The translations under genes and the position numbers were made by a program. Positions 1-9,940 of a stretch of 64,000 bases of DNA are shown here, in pieces. Below the pieces are notes generated by a model. The model was not told where the DNA came from, searched no databases, and worked only from the letters and a program-made list of their open reading frames with translations. Position 1 is the stretch's first letter. Each line of letters begins with the position of its first letter. Origin of the DNA: Turnera subulata (lineage: Eukaryota > Streptophyta > Magnoliopsida > Malpighiales > Passifloraceae); assembly GCA_028386065.3 (NCBI GenBank), contig JAKUCV010005725.1:1-64000 (forward strand), read 5' to 3'.

Positions 1-1
1 T

Positions 2-148
2 AGGGATCATGTGTCTAAGGGAGATGTAGCTATTGAATTTGTTGAAACTAAATTTCAACTAGCTGACATTTTCACAAAGCCTTTAGACAAAGAGTCATAC
101 TTTCGCATACGAACCGAACTTGGCATCCTTGACTCTACTTTGATGTAA
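2..148 (+). CDS. Ty1/copia polyprotein, C-terminal end (partial)
   Basis: The frame is open from the window edge to a TAA at 146-148 and gives the last 48 residues of a copia polyprotein. The segment FVETKFQLADIFTKPLD is the signature just after the copia RNase H domain, where the family nearly always reads QLADIFTKPL. The rest of gag-pol lies left of the window. Short runs of G-rich polypurine sequence and a matching LTR follow downstream, so this is the 3' end of a plus-strand element. No stop or frameshift is visible in the part seen. Family assignment is secure; Sirevirus placement rests on the downstream features. Confidence 0.9.
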   Translation, partial: RDHVSKGDVAIEFVETKFQLADIFTKPLDKESYFRIRTELGILDSTLM

Positions 149-542
149 TCTTTGCATTTCTAAATTCCCTTGAACATTACTGACTTGGGCGTCGGAGAGA
201 CCCCTAATTTGTTTTGCAGGTACTCCCCTCACCAAAGCAACTAGATAGGGGGAATGTGCCATATATGAAGGAGAACATGGCCATAAGAAGATTAAGGGTT
301 CTACCATTCTTCATTTCAGCACATATAGAAGTGTATAGGTGTAGCTAATATGTTTCAAAAGCTCCACCTATTTCTTACATAAGCACTTCCCAACCTCTTC
401 TAAATCGCTATTTCTTTTTGCTAATGCCAAAAGGGGGAAGATAGTATAGGAAGAAGTATATGTACCAAGATAGGGGGAATCATACTTTGTAAAACATTAG
501 CATATACTTCTAGGTGTTTGTCATTATCAAAAAGGGGGAAAT
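149..542 (+). other. copia 3' untranslated region with several polypurine tracts
   Basis: No ORF of note. Four G-rich purine tracts of the form AGGGGGAA occur at about 243-252, 430-438, 470-479 and 531-540; the last abuts the LTR and is the likely primer for plus-strand DNA synthesis. Repeated polypurine tracts between pol and the 3' LTR are a described trait of Sireviruses. Confidence 0.75.
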
Positions 543-1743
543 TGTTAGAACCTGTGTCTTCATGGTTCATTTATTACAGGTTTCGATAAATGACAAACCA
601 AGATCATAACAAAGATGAAGCAAAAAAAAATCAAGCAAACAAGTACTCAACCAAAGTGATCAAGAATTCAAGTGAAGATATGATCAAGAGTTGAAGTGCA
701 AAGAAAAGCAAGAGAAGTTAGGACCCATTTGTACAAGGTAAAACACTCCACTTCTCTTAGGCATTGGCTCAAACAAAACACATTTCAATCATACAATTCA
801 TAAGCATGCTTTCAAACATAAAGTTGTGTTTTGAGTCAAAAACATCGATGTTCTGTCAACAAACATCGATGTTCTGTTTTTCAAGTTTTTCAAAATATTG
901 GCAGTAGCTCTAAAACATCGATGTTGGGTAATAAAACATCGATGTTCTTGTGACCGTTGGTCAAAACATCGATGTTTACAATCCAACATCGATGTTCATG
1001 GAAATTGTCTTTGAAATATAATTTTGCCGAAGCCAAAAAACATCGATGTTGGCCAATTAAACATCGATGTTGTGACAATTGCTTTCAAGATGAATTTTGT
1101 CGAAGCCAAAAAACATCGATGTTTCATTTTCCAACATCGATGTTCTTGCATAGACCCCTTTTCATCATATTTTTGCGAAGCTAAAAAACATCGATGTTGT
1201 ATCTGAGAACATCGATGTTGTATCTGAAAACATCGATGTTGCTCAGACAAACATCGATGTTCTACTAGCCGTTGGAACAATAATTTAAAATTGTTGGCTA
1301 AAACATCGATGTTTATAGGCAAAACATCGATGTTCTGCCGTTATAGCAGACAACTTTTCAGCACCCACCAAGCTTTGTTTAAAGGTGTTTTCTTGGGTGG
1401 ATTTCAAACGGCTCCATGACTTTTCAGAGCTACATATTGAGCATTTTCAGCTGTGTTTCACAACTAATCAACTCTCTATTCATTCATCATTCATTGCAAA
1501 ACAATCATTCAAGTTTAAGAGCCAATTCCTTTGAGATTATTGAGAAGCTTAACGGTAGATAGTGAACTCTTCAAGTGTATCTTGAAGGACTGGATTAGCC
1601 ACAAATTAGTTGTGTGTGAACCAGTATAAAAATCTCTTGTGTCCTTCTATTTTTCAATTCCGCACTTCATTTCCTGCAAAGTTTTTAATTTTCGGTCATA
1701 AGCTATTCACCCCCCCTCTAGCTTAAGTCTATTGTTTCTAACA
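543..1743 (+). mobile_element. 3' LTR of Sirevirus-like copia element
   Basis: The LTR starts TGTTAGAA directly after a polypurine tract and ends TTCTAACA, an 8-bp perfect terminal inverted repeat. Length is 1201 bp. The middle holds a palindrome array (separate entry). The next bases, AATAA (1744-1748), would be the target duplication, but the 5' LTR is outside the window. On the right it abuts an open pararetroviral reading frame, so this element probably inserted into the viral copy. Confidence 0.88.
841..1334. repeat. array of 16 identical 12-bp palindromes in the LTR
   Basis: The perfect palindrome AACATCGATGTT occurs 16 times, starting at 841, 862, 914, 935, 965, 985, 1039, 1060, 1112, 1133, 1187, 1208, 1229, 1250, 1302 and 1323. 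Most occur as pairs 21 bp apart, with pairs repeating every 73-75 bp. The flanks (such as GAAGCCAAAA) are also partly repeated, so the array grew by tandem duplication, yet the palindrome is kept exact while the spacers drift. Palindrome clusters in the LTR promoter region are known in Sireviruses; the binding protein here is unknown. Confidence 0.93.
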
Positions 1744-1744
1744 A

Positions 1745-4700
1745 ATAAATGCAAAAAAATCAGCATCCATAAAAATAGAACAAAAATCGGGTGCAACCAC
1801 TAGTGCCACACCATTGGCCATAGATGAAGAAAATGCTGTAGCCACATTAATATACGCAATTACCAAATCTTTTATAGGCAACCCAGAAGACTCACGAGAA
1901 AGAGCATCAGAAATATTAGCAAATTTAACTTGTCCAAAATTACAAGATTTCAGATGGTATAAAGATATGTTTTTAACAAAAATCATGATAAGAACAGATA
2001 GTCAAAAAGAATACTGGAAAGAAAGGTTTTTAGCAGGACTCCCAAGATTATTTGCAGAAAAAGTAAAAAATGGATTAAGAGATAAATACAGTGGAAGTAT
2101 TCCTTACGATCAACTAACTTATGAAGACTTAATTAGTGAAATTAATAAAACAGGTTTAGAACTATGTAATGATATGAAACTAAAATCAAAACTAAAGCAA
2201 GAACGACTGACAGGAAGAAAAGAATTAGGATCCTTTTGTAGTCAATACGGGTACGAAAAAATAATATCACCCTCACAAAAGAAGCAAACTAAAACAATAA
2301 GAAATTATCGAAATTACAGGAAATCCCATTTTAAAGGCAAAGAAAGGCCATATGAAAATAAACCAAGTAAATTCCAAACTCGCAAAAGCAGATATACAAA
2401 GTGACGAATCGTCTGCTATAAATGTGGACAGGTGGGACATTACAAAAGAAACTGTCCCATGTCCCAAAAAATTAGAGAATTAAACATCGATGAAGAAACA
2501 AAACAAGTAATGCTAAATCTCTTATTAACAGATGATAGTGATTTACAAGATGAATCAGATGATGGTTTATATCCTGTACAAGAAAGCCCGGGTGACTCCG
2601 GCGAAGAAGAAACTAGCTCAGACGACAACGAAACAGGGATATGCGCCTGCAAAACTAAAACAATAAATACCTTGGGATCAGAAAAGAATTTAATCCTAGA
2701 TTTAATAACAAAAATAGAAGACTCTAACGAACAACGAGAGTACCTTATTAAATTTAAAAATTCTTTGATAGAGAAAGAAAAGCCAGAATACGAAAAACAA
2801 AAAGAAGCATACAGTATAGACTGAATATTATTTCAAAATCCTAAGGAAGAAAAAATAACCACTATACAAGACCTACAAATAGAAATCAAGCAAATAAAAC
2901 AAGACATTAGGCAATTACAAAATGACAATGAGATAATAAAACTAAAAATAAAGAACAAAGAGAAACTCACAAGTTTTGCTCTGGACTTACCGAGTTCAAG
3001 CCAAAAACAAGAAAATCAAGACTTGCCCAGCTCAAGCCAAAAACAAAAAAAGGATGACAACCTGGAACAATTTATTAGCTCTGTTTCAAGAATTAATTTC
3101 GAAAAATGGCATGCATACATAACTATAGTAATAAAAGACCATACCATTAAAGTAAAAGCCTTAATAGATTCGGGTGCCGATCAAAATTGTATTCAAGAAG
3201 GACTCATCCCCACTAAATATTTTGAAAAAACCATCGAAAGACTTTACACAGCCAACAATGAAAGATTACGAATCAATTATAAGTTATTCAAGGCACATAT
3301 CTGCAATCAAGGCATCTGCTTTCCAAACACCTTTCTATTAATCAAAGATCTGAGTCAATCAGTAATTTTAGGAACCCCCTTCTTAACGCAAATATACCCG
3401 TTTACAGTGACAGCAAAAGGAATTACAACAACAATACTGAATAAAGAGGTAACATTTGAATTTATAAATCATATTAAAGACAAAAAAATTAGTCTTATTA
3501 AAGATCAGATAAGCAGAATTTTATTGATTCAAAAAAGAAAGCATTTACACTCATTAACTCAAGAAGTTAACTATAAAAGAATAGAACAAGAAATAGAAAC
3601 CCCAGGGGCTCAAAAGCAAATCAAAGAGTTAGAAGAAAAATTTCAAAAAGAAGTCGGTGCCACTATACCCAATGCATTTTCGAATAGAAAGCAACATGTG
3701 GTAACATTACCCTATGAAAAAGATTTTTCAGAAAAAAATATACCTACTAAAGCAAGACCTATTCAAATGAATAAAGAACTATTAGAATATTGTAAAAAAG
3801 AAATACAAGAACTTTTAGATAAAGGATTAATAAGACCTAGCAAATCTCCCTGGTCGTGTGCAACTTTTTATGTACAAAATCAGGCCGAAATAGAAAGAGG
3901 AGCACCTAGATTAGTTATAAATTACAAGCCGTTGAATAAAGCATTACAATGGATAAGATACCCGATGCCTAACAAAAGAGACCTCATCAAAAGACTAAGT
4001 GGCGCCATGATATTTTCTAAGTTTGATTTAAAATCGGGATATTGACAAATACAAATTCATGAAAAAGACAAATACAAGACGGCCTTTACTGTCCCATTTG
4101 GGCATTATGAGTGGAATGTGATGCCTTTTGGCTTAAAAAATGCACCTTCGGAATTCCAAAATATATTAAATGATATATTAAACCCACATTCAAAATTTAC
4201 CATAGTTTACATTGATGATGTTTTAGTATTCTCGAGAACCTTGGCAGAACATTTCAATCATTTAAATAAATTTTTGAACATTGTTAAGCAAAACGGGCTA
4301 GTAATCTCAGCAGCAAAAATGAAACTCGTACAGGCAAAAATAAGATTTCTAGGTTTCAACATCTACCAAGGCACCATTACTCCAATAAGTAGAAGCATTG
4401 AATTTGCTGAGAAATTTCCAGACGAAATAAAGGATAAAAAGCAACTACAGAGATTTTTGGGATGCCTTAATTATGTCGCTGACTTTATTCCCCATCTAAG
4501 AACCATATGCGCCCCCTTATACAAAAGGTTACGAAAAGAAGTACCAGAATGGACAAATGAAATGACGGCAACAGTAAAATTGCTAAAGCAAAAGGTGAAA
4601 GTACTACCCTGCTTGGGAATACCACAAGACGACGCACCTTTAATAGTAGAAACCGACGCCTCAGACAAAGGATATGGAGGAATATTAAAGCAAAAAATAA

Positions 4701-5035
4701 ATCAACAAGAACAGTTAGTTAGATATCATTCAGGGGTATGGATAAGTGCACAACAAAATTACTCTACTATTAAAAAGGAAATATTAGCAATAGTACTATG
4801 TCTCAACGCTTTTCAAGACGATTTATTTAATCAGCAATTTTTACTAAGAGTAGATTGCCAGTCAGCAAAATTTGTATTAGAAAAAGAAGTCAAAAACCTA
4901 GTATCGAAACAGATATTCGCAAGATGGCAGGCTTTGTTATCTAATTTTGATTTTGTTATTGAACATATTAAAGGAGAATCTAACAATTTGCCTGACTTTT
5001 TGCCTCCTGAATTCTTGCAGGGTAAGCAACTATGA
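1745..5035 (+). pseudogene. endogenous pararetrovirus polyprotein (capsid-protease-RT-RNase H), 5'-truncated
   Basis: One frame runs from the copia LTR junction to the TGA at 5033-5035 and is broken only by three TGA codons at 2402, 2822 and 4043. In order: a basic capsid-like region (to about 2400); a CCHC zinc knuckle (CYKCGQVGHYKRNC, about 2414-2455); an acidic and then coiled-coil-like linker; a retroviral-type aspartic protease with LIDSGAD (about 3162); reverse transcriptase with VYIDDVLVFS (about 4206); and RNase H with ETDASDKGYGG (about 4648). There is no integrase and there are no LTRs, which fits Caulimoviridae rather than gypsy. The movement-protein end is missing and may lie beyond the copia insertion. 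The stop at 4043 falls in the conserved SGY-Q motif of RT, so the copy cannot make an intact product. Genus is not settled; a Florendovirus- or Petuvirus-like virus is possible. Confidence 0.9.
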
Positions 5036-5301
5036 GTAACCGACAGCCCCTACTAAATTATGAAATACTAAATATAGAAAAGGCAATACAAAGATTAAGT
5101 TGCATAGATTTCTCGGATAAAAGGGCAATAGAATGTTTGAGAAAAGAAATTTTAGAAGCAATCGATCAGAATCATACTCAGCATGAAGATGGACATGAAA
5201 TCGGAGATGAATTAGATGAAGAAATTTGCAATTGTGAGGAATATTATAAAAAGGAACAATTTTTCATATCTATGATAGAATCGTTGAAAAAGTTACTATA
5301 G
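5032..5301 (+). CDS. small acidic ORF downstream of pararetroviral polyprotein, unrecognised
   Basis: Codes for 89 residues and is intact. Its ATG overlaps the polyprotein stop as ATGA (5032-5035), an arrangement common between caulimovirid genes and suited to reinitiation or leaky translation. The protein is rich in Glu, Asp and Lys, with a Cys pair (ICNCEE) near residue 72 and leucine/isoleucine spacing that suggests a short helix. No known domain is visible. Being open while the polyprotein carries stops may be chance at this length. Confidence 0.6.
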   Translation: MSNRQPLLNYEILNIEKAIQRLSCIDFSDKRAIECLRKEILEAIDQNHTQHEDGHEIGDELDEEICNCEEYYKKEQFFISMIESLKKLL

Positions 5302-5303
5302 AA

Positions 5304-5702
5304 ATGATTACCGAGGCAGAACTTGAGCAAGGACTTGAAAGTGGCTATTTACCTTATCGGCATCCCACACAAGAAAAATATAGTATAAGAGATATAGTAG
5401 AGTTCACAAAAGTAGTCCCGGGAATTTTGGAAGTAGCAACCTACTATACACTTCCGTTATCCCCTGCAAAAATTTACCGAGCAGGAAGAAGTGTCACCAT
5501 AACCAAGAAATTAATGCAGCCCATACCAAGCAACAAAGTAATACATAGAATAGTACCAACAGCAAATGTTAAATATTGGGCTCGATATTATAAAACAACA
5601 GAAGAAGTAGTCAGAATAGCTATAAGAGAAAGACCACGTGATAGATGGAGTCAGGATGAATTAAAAAGAATTTTACATAGTTTTCCAATACTAACAGGGT
5701 AA
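5304..5702 (+). CDS. second small ORF of the endogenous pararetrovirus, unrecognised
   Basis: Codes for 132 residues and starts two bases after the preceding stop, so it sits in the same tightly packed gene block. It is basic toward the C-terminus (RIAIRERPRDRW near residue 110) and has a Pro/Tyr-rich middle. I do not recognise a domain; it does not show the clear motif of 30K-type movement proteins. Codon use is A/T-rich like the polyprotein. It is followed 8 bases later by the next ORF. Confidence 0.6.
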   Translation: MITEAELEQGLESGYLPYRHPTQEKYSIRDIVEFTKVVPGILEVATYYTLPLSPAKIYRAGRSVTITKKLMQPIPSNKVIHRIVPTANVKYWARYYKTTEEVVRIAIRERPRDRWSQDELKRILHSFPILTG

Positions 5703-5710
5703 ATTGCAGG

Positions 5711-7055
5711 ATGATTAAGAAGAAGACACTCTTCGGAGGAGGCAAAAAAGATGAGACCAGCAATCAAGAGGAGGCAAAAAAGGCAATAAACTCAGCAAAT
5801 TTCCCGGCAATAACTGCAACAAATTCTTATAATTTGGCAAACAAGGTAATAAGTACCCCTCTTATTACTCCGGAAAATATTTCTGCAGGCAAATTAATCT
5901 TAGGTTCACCCTCAAGAATCCCGAATTATGCCTCGGCATTAACAAATTCGACACCAGCAGCCCCACCAACACCGCAAAAATCGACAATGAGACCATTATC
6001 TCCCATAGCCCATCCTAGGGCCCCAACAACCATTGCAACCAGATCCTATTCAGCAGATAATACCTACCTCTCACAGCAACAACATTATGTCAACATTACC
6101 GTTATTCCTATTTTTTCCCTTAGAAACCGAAATTATGGGAACAAACATTCAAGATACCTTGCAAAAGATCTTCCCAAAAAACTTTTACTTCTTCCCAGAG
6201 ACCCCATTAAAAACAAGAGAATATTATGAGAGAATCCTTAGAGATACTGGATCGGCAATTATCGAGCATACATACAATAAAAGTCAAGATTTGATTGCCT
6301 ATTCAAAAATAAAAATCCTGAAAGTCATGACCTACTCCGACTGGAACCAGCATCCTTGCACACCAAAAGAATTTTTGGCATTAAATATGAGGGGCATGAG
6401 AAGCTATAATTATTATGATTATCAAAAGGCATGGAAACAAGTGTTCTGGTATCGCTCCAACATCCACTCATGGTTTGTGTTCTTCACAAGAACTTACGAT
6501 CAAAGGATTTTTCCACAATGGTTCATGAACTGGTTTCAAGAAATCAAACCCACTGAAGCAATTTTTCCCATGGAAGTTAACGAGGGATTCAAAGTATTTC
6601 AAGAAAACGTGTCCTATGAAGGAGTAACTCTTGATCATATGTTGCAATTTATTTTAGCATTTGGATTATCTTGGATCGTCAGCTGGGATTTGCAATATGC
6701 TATAAAGGAAGGAAGACCTTATTTTCTTAACAAAATCATCAAAATCAAATGGTGGCCAAAATTCGAAGTTAATCGCGCCTGCAGACAAACAGTCATTAGA
6801 TGGATCAACAATGAAGATGTCGAAGTCGAAGCAAATCAGATGGCAACATCCCCAGCACAATCAGAGCAGGATACCGAATTCTTAACCATCAAAAGTCAAG
6901 CAATGGCGACACTGGCTGCGGCAAAAAATGCAAAAGAATGTCAAGAACGATTAGAGGAATTTGGAAGCCATTTGTCCACGGAGGATGAAGTGGAGGACCC
7001 TTACTACCAGAATGAAGATCCTGATTATGGAATAGCATTAGATTCCCTGTACTAG
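5711..7055 (+). pseudogene. large downstream ORF of the endogenous pararetrovirus, frameshifted
   Basis: An ATG at 5711 opens a Ser/Thr/Pro-rich, probably disordered N-terminal region that stays open to 6229; a second frame, open from about 6033 to 7055, carries the conserved part. The two read as one gene joined by a frameshift between about 6030 and 6130, although a true overlapping pair is not excluded. The second part is rich in Trp and Tyr (AWKQVFWYRSNIHSWFVFF near 6430-6480; FPQWFMNWF near 6510) and ends in an acidic tail. Large ORFs of this general type lie downstream of the polyprotein in some endogenous caulimovirid loci; their function is not known to me. The promoter-like block follows at once. 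Confidence 0.65.
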
Positions 7056-7060
7056 GACAT

Positions 7061-7210
7061 GATGCAAGCAATGATGTAAGCATAATAAAACGTAAGCAGT
7101 GATGTAAGAATAGTAGACATGTGCAAAATATGGCAAACGTAAGCAATGAAGTTTTAATATGGCAAACGTAAGCAATGACATTTTAAAAATCCAGCATGTT
7201 ATATAAAAGC
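7061..7210 (+). promoter_or_regulatory. pararetrovirus-like promoter with repeated as-1-like motifs and TATA box
   Basis: Four direct repeats of the core GTAAGCARTGA or close variants lie at about 7064-7081, 7090-7107, 7138-7149 and 7168-7179, just upstream of TATATAAAAG (about 7200-7209). Activators of the as-1 type (TGACGTAAG) upstream of TATA are typical of caulimovirid promoters. The block begins within 10 bases of the last viral ORF. It could alternatively belong to an LTR joined to the virus, because a gypsy-like leader follows. Confidence 0.55.
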
Positions 7211-7487
7211 ATAAGCAAGAGGAGAGGGGGCAGAGCTTGTACAACTGAATTGTAATACTTGTGAAATCAATCAGAATTCTCTTTGCAAAATTATTATCTC
7301 TCTGTGTCCATTAGTTTTCTCTCTTTACAAAATCTTTCCGATTCCTTTATCCACTCCATATTACCACATCACCCATCACGACAATAATCCTCATCCTCTC
7401 CTACTCTTTGTTAGTATTGCAGGTCCAACAAGTAACAAGGACCAGCTAAATATCAACAGCTATATATAGGTAAATTCGGAATTTATC
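7211..7487 (+). other. untranslated leader-like segment
   Basis: No ORF. The sequence is CT-rich (7290-7420) and ends ...TTTATCA directly before a gypsy-like primer-site sequence. It may be viral leader, the end of an LTR, or a junction of both; I cannot place the border. Confidence 0.3.
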
Positions 7488-8340
7488 ATTGGTGTCGTCT
7501 GTGGGAAACTGAACAAAAAGTCATGGCTTCTCTATTTGAACGGGTCTTATCGTGGATCCCACCTCATCGAGGTCTGGAACCCAACAGAACTCTGGACACC
7601 AGAGGACCTCCAGCTGGTAGAGGTACTTCTGCAACACATTCTTAAATCACGCTGTAAACGGTGGAGCCAGAAATATTTCGAGTAACACTATTACAGGACC
7701 TACGTCCAATACAATCTTGGATCTCGCCGAAACGCTGGAGTCGGAAATATTCCAAGTAACACTAGTACAGGACCTGCGTCCAGTACAATCTTGAATCCCA
7801 CCTTCAATAGTGGAATCAGAAATATTGCGAGTAACTCCAATATTGTTAATCAGTAGAGCAATGAAAAAGTAACGTGGGCCAAGTTTATACAATTTAGGCA
7901 AGAAACGCAAGCAAGTTTGCGTAACTTATGGCCCTCTCTCCCATTAGGAGATACTACTGAGGCAACACATATACAAAGAGTTGAAAGAAAAAAAAGCCAA
8001 AGCACACTCATCGAAATGAGGAAGAGATTGGTTAAGAATCAACCGTGGCTATTCGCCTCCACTCCACTATAGAAGTAGAGTATCTTGAGGGAGGTCGGAG
8101 TGTGTTATCGGAACCAAGAGTGTGTTGTCATAGTGTCTAAAAGACCTTTCAGTAAAAGATATTTAGAAATTCTAGGTCCCAAGATCTCCACAAGGAGGTC
8201 CCCTGGTCCAAAGGATCTCAGCTCTAAGAATTCATAGAGAAGGCATTAGCCAATCATACTCTTATTCAAGTAAGGAAATATGTGTGATAGAGCCACCCAG
8301 AGTTGAAGAGAAATAGAGATCTCTGAGGTCCTTCTATAGA
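7488..8340 (+). mobile_element. decayed gypsy-like leader and gag debris
   Basis: TTGGTGTCGTCTGTGGGAA at about 7488 resembles the sequence that follows the 5' LTR in Tat-type gypsy elements. An ATG at 7524 opens only 40 codons. At 7655-7860 a unit of about 75 bp (GGAGYCRGAAATATT core) is repeated two and a half times with drift. No long frame survives. Assignment to gypsy is tentative. Confidence 0.35.
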
Positions 8341-8720
8341 AAGACAAAGGGCCATGAAAGGAAGATGAAAAAATTTGATGCCCAAGCATTGCACCTTGCC
8401 CTATAAGTCCTTCACTTTTCTAAAATTCTCGACAAATAAGGATGTTGATAGAGATAAAAGACGTGGGATACGTAACATGGCCCCTGAGGTTGAAAACTGA
8501 TCCAAAGCATAGAGATGAATTGAGCTACCATGAATTTCACAAGAACTATAGACACGTGAAGACTATTTCCATTTAAGGAAACAGAAAAGAATCTGATCAG
8601 AGAAGGTCATTTGGTCAATGTTCTCTAACCTAAGAGATGGACTTCTAATGAACTTGCTTAAGCAGAAGTGAAACAGCCTCAACTTTAGAATCAATACTAG
8701 AACCTCCACTGTTTCAAACT
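8341..8720. other. unassigned intergenic sequence
   Basis: I see no coding region, repeat border or RNA gene here. It is probably more decayed transposon sequence. Confidence 0.3.
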
Positions 8721-9453
8721 ATTGTCCCGACCTTCAATCTCAATCAAACTCGTGATTCTCCACCCCTTATTCCTCCCAAATCAGCATGAAAGAAACAAGA
8801 AAGCTTTAAAACACAAGATAGAATTTAAGCGCCAACTCCTGAACCCTAATCAACAAGAAATTCAAGAACTAGAACCAAAGAATAAGAATAAAGTGCCACA
8901 AATTAGAAAACATGATAAGTTAAATCAAATCCTTAATGTAAAATAAAGAGAATCACTCCCTTTACTATGATTGAATCACTCAATCAAAAGAAAACCTCAA
9001 AGGTAATTTTATTTTCTAAAAATTCTCAATTGTGTTGACATGAGTAAAGAAAAGATGAATTTATACTACTACTAAAAGACCAAGTCGGCAACCTAGGAAA
9101 ACCCAAGGCAAATTGGACTTGTCTTCCAAACACTACCTTGCCGACCTAACCCTACCCAATTGACTAGGTTTTAATTGATCCAACATTGATTTGGACTCTA
9201 ATTAAATCCTTACAATAATAAACCAGAGGCGAGTAAAAAAATCCAATAGTTAGATTTTTCTTCTTGTTCATCAATCGGGAATCAAGACAAACCGGTATTA
9301 CCAATTGAATAAAAACTAAAGTCCACATTAATCAACCCAATTAAATGGACTAAACCCAAATAAAATAAACAAGCCGAAATTAAAATCCATAATTAGAATA
9401 AAATTCGGCAACACATAAAATTAATAATAAGATATGTCGACATGGCTCCAACA
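8720..9453 (-). mobile_element. probable 3' LTR of the old host gypsy element
   Basis: Placed just beyond the 3' end of the minus-strand integrase at 9545. On the minus strand it begins TGTTGGAGCC at 9453 and has a TATAAATT-like box near 9060, as expected for an LTR. The far border is not clear and the start at 8720 is approximate. The matching 5' LTR would lie right of 50552 and was not found. Confidence 0.35.
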
Positions 9454-9544
9454 GCAAGCATGAATGTCGATTGGGCCTCACCAAGCTCTTGAGTTAATTA
9501 CTCCTTAATTGATAGCAAATTAACGGGCTTCTGTTTCAGCTCTC

Positions 9545-9940
9545 TCATAGCCTAATAATGATGTCTTCTTGCAACTCTTTATTCATTAATGCTTGAATGT
9601 GATGTAAAAGTTGATTCTTGAGCATCGGTGACCTTGCTCTTGTAATTGGACCTTGAGGAAGCACCATGACGCCATCATCCTCTCCAATGGTGCTTGAAGC
9701 CTGCTTGAGTGCATCATTTCCTCCTTCCTCAAAAGGATTCACCCTTGAATCTGAACCTGCATTGTCAAAGGGAGAAAGATCAGTAACATTAAAAGTAGCA
9801 CTTGCTTCATACTCACCAGGGAGATCAATCTTGTAGGCATTATCACTAATGCGTTCCAAGACTTGGAAAGGTCCATCCCCTCTTGCATCCAACTTAGATA
9901 TCCTTTGTTTGGGGAATCTTTCTTTCCTAAAGTGTACCCA
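9545..9940 (-). pseudogene. old gypsy integrase, C-terminal end (host fragment 1)
   Basis: Minus-strand ORF whose first residues WVHFRKERFPKQR and later GDGPFQVLERISDNAYKIDL are the conserved C-terminal beta-barrel-like region of plant gypsy integrases. A stop closes it at 9545. It has no start of its own: it begins at the left target duplication (ACCCA, 9936-9940) of the Tekay insertion, and its missing upstream part is at 18510-18989. The amino acids meet in frame when one copy of the 5-bp duplication is discounted. Confidence 0.88.

Noticed and set aside
798..1322. Overlapping ORFs of 60-108 residues on both strands, rich in NIDV / HRC / TSMF peptides
   Set aside because: They are translations of the 12-bp palindrome array; a self-complementary repeat opens similar frames on both strands.
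841..1334. Possible CRISPR array (short repeats at regular spacing)
   Set aside because: Repeats are 12-bp palindromes with 9-bp or 40-bp spacers inside a plant LTR; no cas genes, and spacers are related to each other.
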